Below, one piece after another: positions 6,781-9,025 of a stretch of 9,025 nt of DNA. The translations under genes and the position numbers were made by a program. Positions within the stretch are counted from its first letter, which is position 1; each line of letters begins with the position of its first letter. Where the stretch lies: assembly GCA_003231035.1 (NCBI GenBank), contig QIHU01000669.1:1-9025 (forward strand). The letters run 5' to 3'. This stretch comes from Acidobacteriota bacterium. GTDB taxonomy: Bacteria > Acidobacteriota > Thermoanaerobaculia > Multivoradales > SZUA-115. The notes under the pieces are model-generated. The model saw nothing but the letters and a program-made list of their open reading frames with translations. It did not search any database and was not told the DNA's origin.

Positions 6781-6824
6781 GAATCCTGTTTGGATTCAAC
6801 TCGTTTGTGGCCTAACTTCTTAGG
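6781..6824 (-). repeat. Two hairpins in the dnaA 5' leader
   Basis: GAATCC (6781-6786) pairs with GGATTC (6792-6797) around five bases, and CCTAA (6811-6815) pairs with TTAGG (6820-6824) around four bases. Both would be in the roughly 145-base untranslated dnaA leader predicted from the promoter at 6845-6873. They may affect leader stability or be protein sites. Confidence 0.35.
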
Positions 6825-6844
6825 TTCTACTGGCGAGGAGAGAG

Positions 6845-6873
6845 ATCATAGCAGGGCCACATGGGTGGATCAA
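6845..6873 (-). promoter_or_regulatory. Sigma-70 promoter of dnaA with extended -10
   Basis: On the minus strand the -35 TTGATC (6868-6873) is separated by exactly 17 bases from the -10 TATGAT (6845-6850). The hexamers match consensus at 4/6 and 5/6 positions, and TGC directly before the -10 gives the extended TGN element. Transcription should start near 6838, leaving about 145 bases before the dnaA ATG, a leader that includes the DnaA-box cluster and hairpins. Confidence 0.75.
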
Positions 6874-6949
6874 GCCCGTTGGGAAAAGTTTTTGTTGATA
6901 CGGAGTAAGTTCCATGGAATCAGTAGCTTGCGAGTGGAGATGTAGCAAA

Positions 6950-7330
6950 AATGAGCACTGGCGGAGACGACGCCCGCAGGGAGCTGAAGGAGGCCTCGAA
7001 AAGGCCTTTCGAGAGCTTGGAAAATCGGCGCAAGTTGTGTTGGTAACGAGAGTTTTTGTCGGTCAACTCACCCATCGTGAAGGCTAGAAGGTCTCGGATA
7101 GAGGACAGATTTTGAAACTACCGGCGGGATCAAGCCGCTTTGCTCAAGGGCCAGTTCAAGGGCTCGGTTCAAGCCGCCGAGCTCAGCGACTAGACCGAGT
7201 TCGACAGTCTCTTCGCCGGTCCACACTCGACCCTGAACTCTGGCCTCGACCTCGCTGCGAGGAAGCCCGCGGCCAAAACGCCGCCGCGATGATTGAGGAG
7301 ACCGAGGAAAAGCGCCAGAGGTCTCTTCAT
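6950..7330 (-). pseudogene. sppA: Decayed C-terminal fragment of an SppA-type (S49) signal peptide peptidase
   Basis: The minus-strand frame ending in TGA at 7068-7070 carries a run typical of the SppA C-terminal region from about 7277: GRGLPRSEVEARVQGRVWTG, then ELGLVAELGG, then VLYPRP. The S49 catalytic Ser and Lys lie upstream of this part of the protein and are absent, so no peptidase activity is expected. Past the in-frame TGA the same frame stays protein-like (ALERPFRGLLQLPAGVV) down to about 6950, which suggests the stop is a late lesion. At 7330 a different frame opens with MKRPLALFLGLL, which looks like a signal peptide; this may be the original N-terminus joined after an internal deletion, but that is speculative. 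No ribosome binding site is evident. The remnant points in the same direction as dnaA and ends about 75 bases before the dnaA promoter. Confidence 0.65.
6995..7013. repeat. Perfect 7-bp inverted repeat within the sppA remnant
   Basis: CTCGAAA (6995-7001) and TTTCGAG (7007-7013) flank AGGCC. No T-run follows closely on either strand, so it is not an obvious terminator; it may be incidental to the decayed coding sequence. Confidence 0.25.
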
Positions 7331-7349
7331 CGACGACACATGGAGTCAA

Positions 7350-7680
7350 AAGGTGACATCTTCCCGCTTTCCTTCAACCCTCTGAGTCCCGGGGGGGTGA
7401 ACGGGTGGAAGGTATTGAATTGATAGGACATCATAGCCAGCGAACGGAGTCGGTTTTGGGCATGGAGCGAAAGCTGGCACGCGCCGTGCAAGAGAAACCA
7501 GTACCAAAACGGCTGACGCGAGTTCGCCGCTTACGCAGGAGGTTCTGCCAACCAAATTGTCCAACCAACATCGAGGCCTACCGGGCCTCTCCCCTCTACG
7601 ATCCCGCCGATAATTCTCCTTGATTACAGGAGTACATCCAAAACGGCCAACCCACTTAGAGGAACCTCCCCGTAAATCCA
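7350..7680. other. Gene-free stretch with RNA-like structure, before a plus-strand terminator
   Basis: No recognisable protein is encoded here. On the plus strand nested pairings can be drawn: GCGAAC (7440-7445) with GTTCGC (7522-7527), and inside that AGTC plus GTTTTGG (7448-7459, one bulged G) with CCAAAACGGCT (7504-7514). Smaller hairpins include GCACG-CGC-CGTGC near 7477-7489, GAGGCC-TACCG-GGCCTC (7573-7589) and CTCCT-N7-AGGAG (7616-7632). The strong terminator that follows shows something is transcribed rightward, so a structured non-coding RNA is possible. The conserved cores of RNase P RNA, tmRNA and SRP RNA were looked for and not seen. A 72-codon frame (7405-7623) is open but resembles nothing known to me. 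Confidence 0.3.
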
Positions 7681-7707
7681 CCCTGCCCCTCCGGGGGCAG
7701 GGTTTTT
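7681..7707 (+). terminator. Strong rho-independent terminator
   Basis: CCCTGCCCC (7681-7689) pairs perfectly with GGGGCAGGG (7694-7702) around a four-base loop, followed at once by TTTTT (7703-7707). The 9-bp GC-rich stem and U-run are textbook features. It ends a rightward transcript arising upstream and insulates mutY, which starts 100 bases later. Confidence 0.92.
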
Positions 7708-7714
7708 GCGTTTT

Positions 7715-7765
7715 GGGGTGCTTGGAGCGGGCCGCGGAGCTCCAGTGGACAGTGGGGGTGCTTGG
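7715..7765 (+). repeat. 11-bp direct repeat between terminator and mutY
   Basis: GGGGTGCTTGG occurs at 7715-7725 and 7755-7765, starts exactly 40 bp apart. Between them lies an inverted repeat, TGGAGC (7723-7728) with GCTCCA (7739-7744). These could be paired regulator sites upstream of mutY or a chance G-rich duplication. Confidence 0.4.
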
Positions 7766-7772
7766 CGTATCT

Positions 7773-7810
7773 AAGGAGGCGTCAATTTGACCGTATACTG
7801 CGCGGCATGA
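7773..7810 (+). promoter_or_regulatory. mutY start region: strong ribosome binding site, 7-codon leader frame, -10-like box
   Basis: AAGGAGG (7773-7779) is a near-perfect Shine-Dalgarno sequence but lies 27 bases from the mutY ATG, too far to serve it directly. Seven bases after it, TTG at 7787 opens a seven-codon frame whose TGA (7808-7810) overlaps the mutY ATG as ATGA, an arrangement that suits translational coupling. Alternatively TATACT (7794-7799) is a good -10 whose transcript would begin at or next to the ATG, giving leaderless mutY mRNA; no good -35 was found for it. Confidence 0.4.
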
Positions 7811-8835
7811 GCGCGCGGGCGGCACTTCTGGCGTGGTTTGATCGCCATCGTCGAGATTTACCATGGCGAAGGGTGACCACCGACGATGGGTGGCCGGATG
7901 GCTATCGAGTTTGGGTTTCGGAGATCATGCTTCAGCAGACTCGGGTAGAGACGGTGGTTCCCTACTATGAACGCTTCTTGGAGCGCTATCCGACGGTCGA
8001 AGTCCTAGCGGGGGCCGAATTGGAAGATCTCTTGGCATCGTGGTCTGGGCTCGGATACTACCGGCGCGCTCGACAGATGCATGCAGCAGCGGCGCGGATC
8101 GTTCGCCGCGGGAGTTTTCCCGACACCCTTGAAGGGTTGCGGGAGCTTCCCGGGATTGGCGAGTACACCGCCGCGGCTATCGGTAGTATCGCTTTTGGAA
8201 TCGCGGTGGCGGTGCTCGATGGCAATGTCGAACGAGTCCTTTCGCGCTATCTCGCCTTGCCGGGAGATCCGAAAGCAAAGCCGATTCGCCGGCAGTTGGT
8301 CGCGGCGGCCACCGGGCTGCTCGACGGAGAACGGCCAGGGGACAGCAACCAGGCTCTGATGGAACTAGGAGCCACGCTGTGTACTCCACGGCGCCCGAAG
8401 TGCTTGCTTTGCCCTCTTTCCTCGGATTGTCGCGCCCTCGCCGAGGGCGATCCCGAACGGTATCCACCTCCTCGAAAACGGCGGCCCGTCGTTCGGGTGC
8501 GGCTGGTTCTGGCTTGGGTGGAGGGCCCTCAGGGCCTTCTCCTCTTCCGTCGGCCTGAGGACAGCAAGCTGTTGGCGGGAACTTGGGAACTTCCCTGGGT
8601 CGAGGGCATCGGAGGGGCTCAGCCCCAGGAGCCGTCGCGGGGACTAGCGACGAAATATGGCGGGCGATGGACACTGAATGATGCCATCGCCACCGTTCGC
8701 CACGGAATTACCCACCGAGCTATCGAAGCGGAAGTTCGTCGCGGCACCCTAGATTCGACTGGAACGTTTGCCGCAAGCGCGCAAGCCGGTTGGTTCCAGC
8801 CAGATTCGCGATCTGGCGACATCCTCGCTCGTTGA
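7807..8835 (+). CDS. mutY: A/G-specific adenine glycosylase MutY (C-terminus apparently frameshifted)
   Basis: MutY removes adenine mispaired with 8-oxoguanine, starting base-excision repair that prevents G-to-T transversions. From ATG 7807 the frame gives 342 residues. The HhH-GPD domain shows VSEIMLQQT with the catalytic Glu at 39, LPGIGEYTAAAIG (helix-hairpin-helix, about 114-126) and VLDGNVERVL with the catalytic Asp at 138. The iron-sulfur cysteines are at 192, 199, 202 and 208 (C-x6-C-x2-C-x5-C), the same numbering as in E. coli. A Nudix-like 8-oxoG recognition domain follows (about 228-330) with VRHGITHRAIEAEV. The last residues after GWFQP look unlike the family, while the +1 frame continues IRDLATSSLVDKAVVAVERR to a stop at 8887. 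That is what a normal MutY C-terminus looks like, so a small indel near 8800-8804 is likely. An upstream in-frame TTG at 7762 would add 15 unlikely residues. Confidence 0.94.
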   Translation: MSARAALLAWFDRHRRDLPWRRVTTDDGWPDGYRVWVSEIMLQQTRVETVVPYYERFLERYPTVEVLAGAELEDLLASWSGLGYYRRARQMHAAAARIVRRGSFPDTLEGLRELPGIGEYTAAAIGSIAFGIAVAVLDGNVERVLSRYLALPGDPKAKPIRRQLVAAATGLLDGERPGDSNQALMELGATLCTPRRPKCLLCPLSSDCRALAEGDPERYPPPRKRRPVVRVRLVLAWVEGPQGLLLFRRPEDSKLLAGTWELPWVEGIGGAQPQEPSRGLATKYGGRWTLNDAIATVRHGITHRAIEAEVRRGTLDSTGTFAASAQAGWFQPDSRSGDILAR

Positions 8836-8887
8836 CAAGGCGGTGGTTGCGGTGGAGCGGCGGTTGGGGGTGGTTGGGGGGAATTGA
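8804..8887 (+). other. Out-of-frame MutY C-terminal tail
   Basis: In the frame one base ahead of mutY, ATT at 8804 opens a stretch of 27 codons containing DLATSSLVDKAVVAVERR, which resembles the conserved C-terminal Ser-Ser-Leu-x-x-Lys-Ala segment of MutY. It ends in TGA at 8885-8887. It is not a gene of its own. Confidence 0.65.
8841..8881 (+). other. G-rich tract at the mutY 3' end
   Basis: Closely spaced GG runs end in GGGGG and GGGGGG (8866-8881) with short T-containing spacers. A quadruplex of two G layers is conceivable on the plus strand. Much of the tract overlaps the out-of-frame mutY tail, where GTG and CGG codons would also produce it. Confidence 0.3.
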
Positions 8888-9012
8888 ACCATGGGCGCTG
8901 CCCGCTGGGGGTTCGAGTCTGTCTCTCCCGCGCAGTGGCCGGGCGGCTGCGGGTTTTCGGAGTGCACTCCTTGTCGGCCCATTCCGGGCGGTCGCGCAAC
9001 TCGTCGCTTCGC
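8886..9012 (+). repeat. Dispersed repeat, copy B
   Basis: The core 8886-8927 matches the minus strand of 5286-5326 at 38 of 42 aligned columns. The secondary shared block CTCGTCGCTTCGC is at 9000-9012. Between them lie a perfect 12-bp palindrome, GGAGTGCACTCC (8959-8970), and GC-rich sequence not shared with copy A. The core includes GGGC-GCT-GCCC and GTTCGAGTC, reminiscent of the 3' half of a tRNA, but the stems do not complete a tRNA. It begins where the extended mutY tail ends. No gene is visible from 8888 to the window end. Confidence 0.7.
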
Positions 9013-9025
9013 TCCTTAGACAATC

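Noticed and set aside
6951..7046. 31-codon plus-strand frame MSTGGDDARRELKEASKR
   Set aside because: It is antisense to the sppA remnant, has a poorly spaced ribosome site and no recognisable similarity.
7405..7623. 72-codon plus-strand frame starting GTG
   Set aside because: No recognised motif; very Arg-rich mid-section; the same bases form nested hairpins. Kept only as a possibility within the 7350-7680 entry.
7350..7680. RNase P RNA, tmRNA or SRP RNA before the terminator
   Set aside because: None of the conserved core sequences of these RNAs is present on either strand.
7346..7864. 172-codon minus-strand frame
   Set aside because: It runs antisense through mutY and the terminator, has no ribosome site and low-complexity Pro/Arg composition.
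8876..8930. tRNA-like segment (GTTCGAGTC followed by TCTCTCCC, with GGGGGGA upstream)
   Set aside because: Only about 55 bases long, the T-stem has a mismatch, and no D-arm or anticodon arm can be drawn. At most a tRNA-derived repeat core.
8619..9023. 134-codon minus-strand frame at the right edge
   Set aside because: Antisense to mutY and reading through the dispersed repeat; its peptide similarity to the frame at 5031-5456 simply reflects the shared repeat.

Overview
This window is the chromosomal replication-origin neighbourhood of a moderately GC-rich bacterium. On the minus strand, in transcription order, lie dnaA, dnaN, recF and gyrB (gyrB runs off the left edge). mutY lies on the plus strand to the right. 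The lineage is not certain. The long TOPRIM-domain insertion in GyrB argues against Firmicutes and Actinobacteria. That insertion, the Lys-His-His-Ser-Thr-Val form of the DnaA signature and the dnaA-dnaN-recF-gyrB order would fit an Acidobacteriota-like Gram-negative, but this is a guess from motif style.

Layout: 1-2380 gyrB; 2381-2643 a spacer with a 12-bp iteron-like array and a palindrome; 2644-3723 recF; 3750-4865 dnaN; 4866-5394 the dnaA-dnaN spacer; 5395-6693 dnaA; 6694-6880 the dnaA leader and promoter; about 6950-7330 a decayed C-terminal fragment of an SppA-type peptidase; 7350-7680 a gene-free stretch with RNA-like secondary structure; 7681-7707 a strong plus-strand terminator; 7807-8835 mutY; 8836-9025 a G-rich tract and a dispersed repeat.

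The dnaA-dnaN spacer is the best candidate for oriC. Three DnaA-box-like sites have starts exactly 11 bp apart. A further box follows, then a 5-bp GC-rich spacer, in-register DnaA-trios and an AT-richer segment next to dnaN. This is the order seen in the Bacillus subtilis basal unwinding system. A second DnaA-box cluster sits in the dnaA leader just downstream of a near-consensus sigma-70 promoter, so the origin looks bipartite and dnaA is probably autoregulated. The encoded proteins are the initiator, the sliding clamp, a recombination mediator and the DNA gyrase B subunit, plus the MutY base-excision glycosylase.

The other oddities are a pair of about 42-bp, roughly 90% identical, oppositely oriented repeats (one inside the oriC spacer, one just after mutY), an apparent frameshift that clips the MutY C-terminus, and the sppA remnant. 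I found no CRISPR array, phage, transposase or toxin-antitoxin system.
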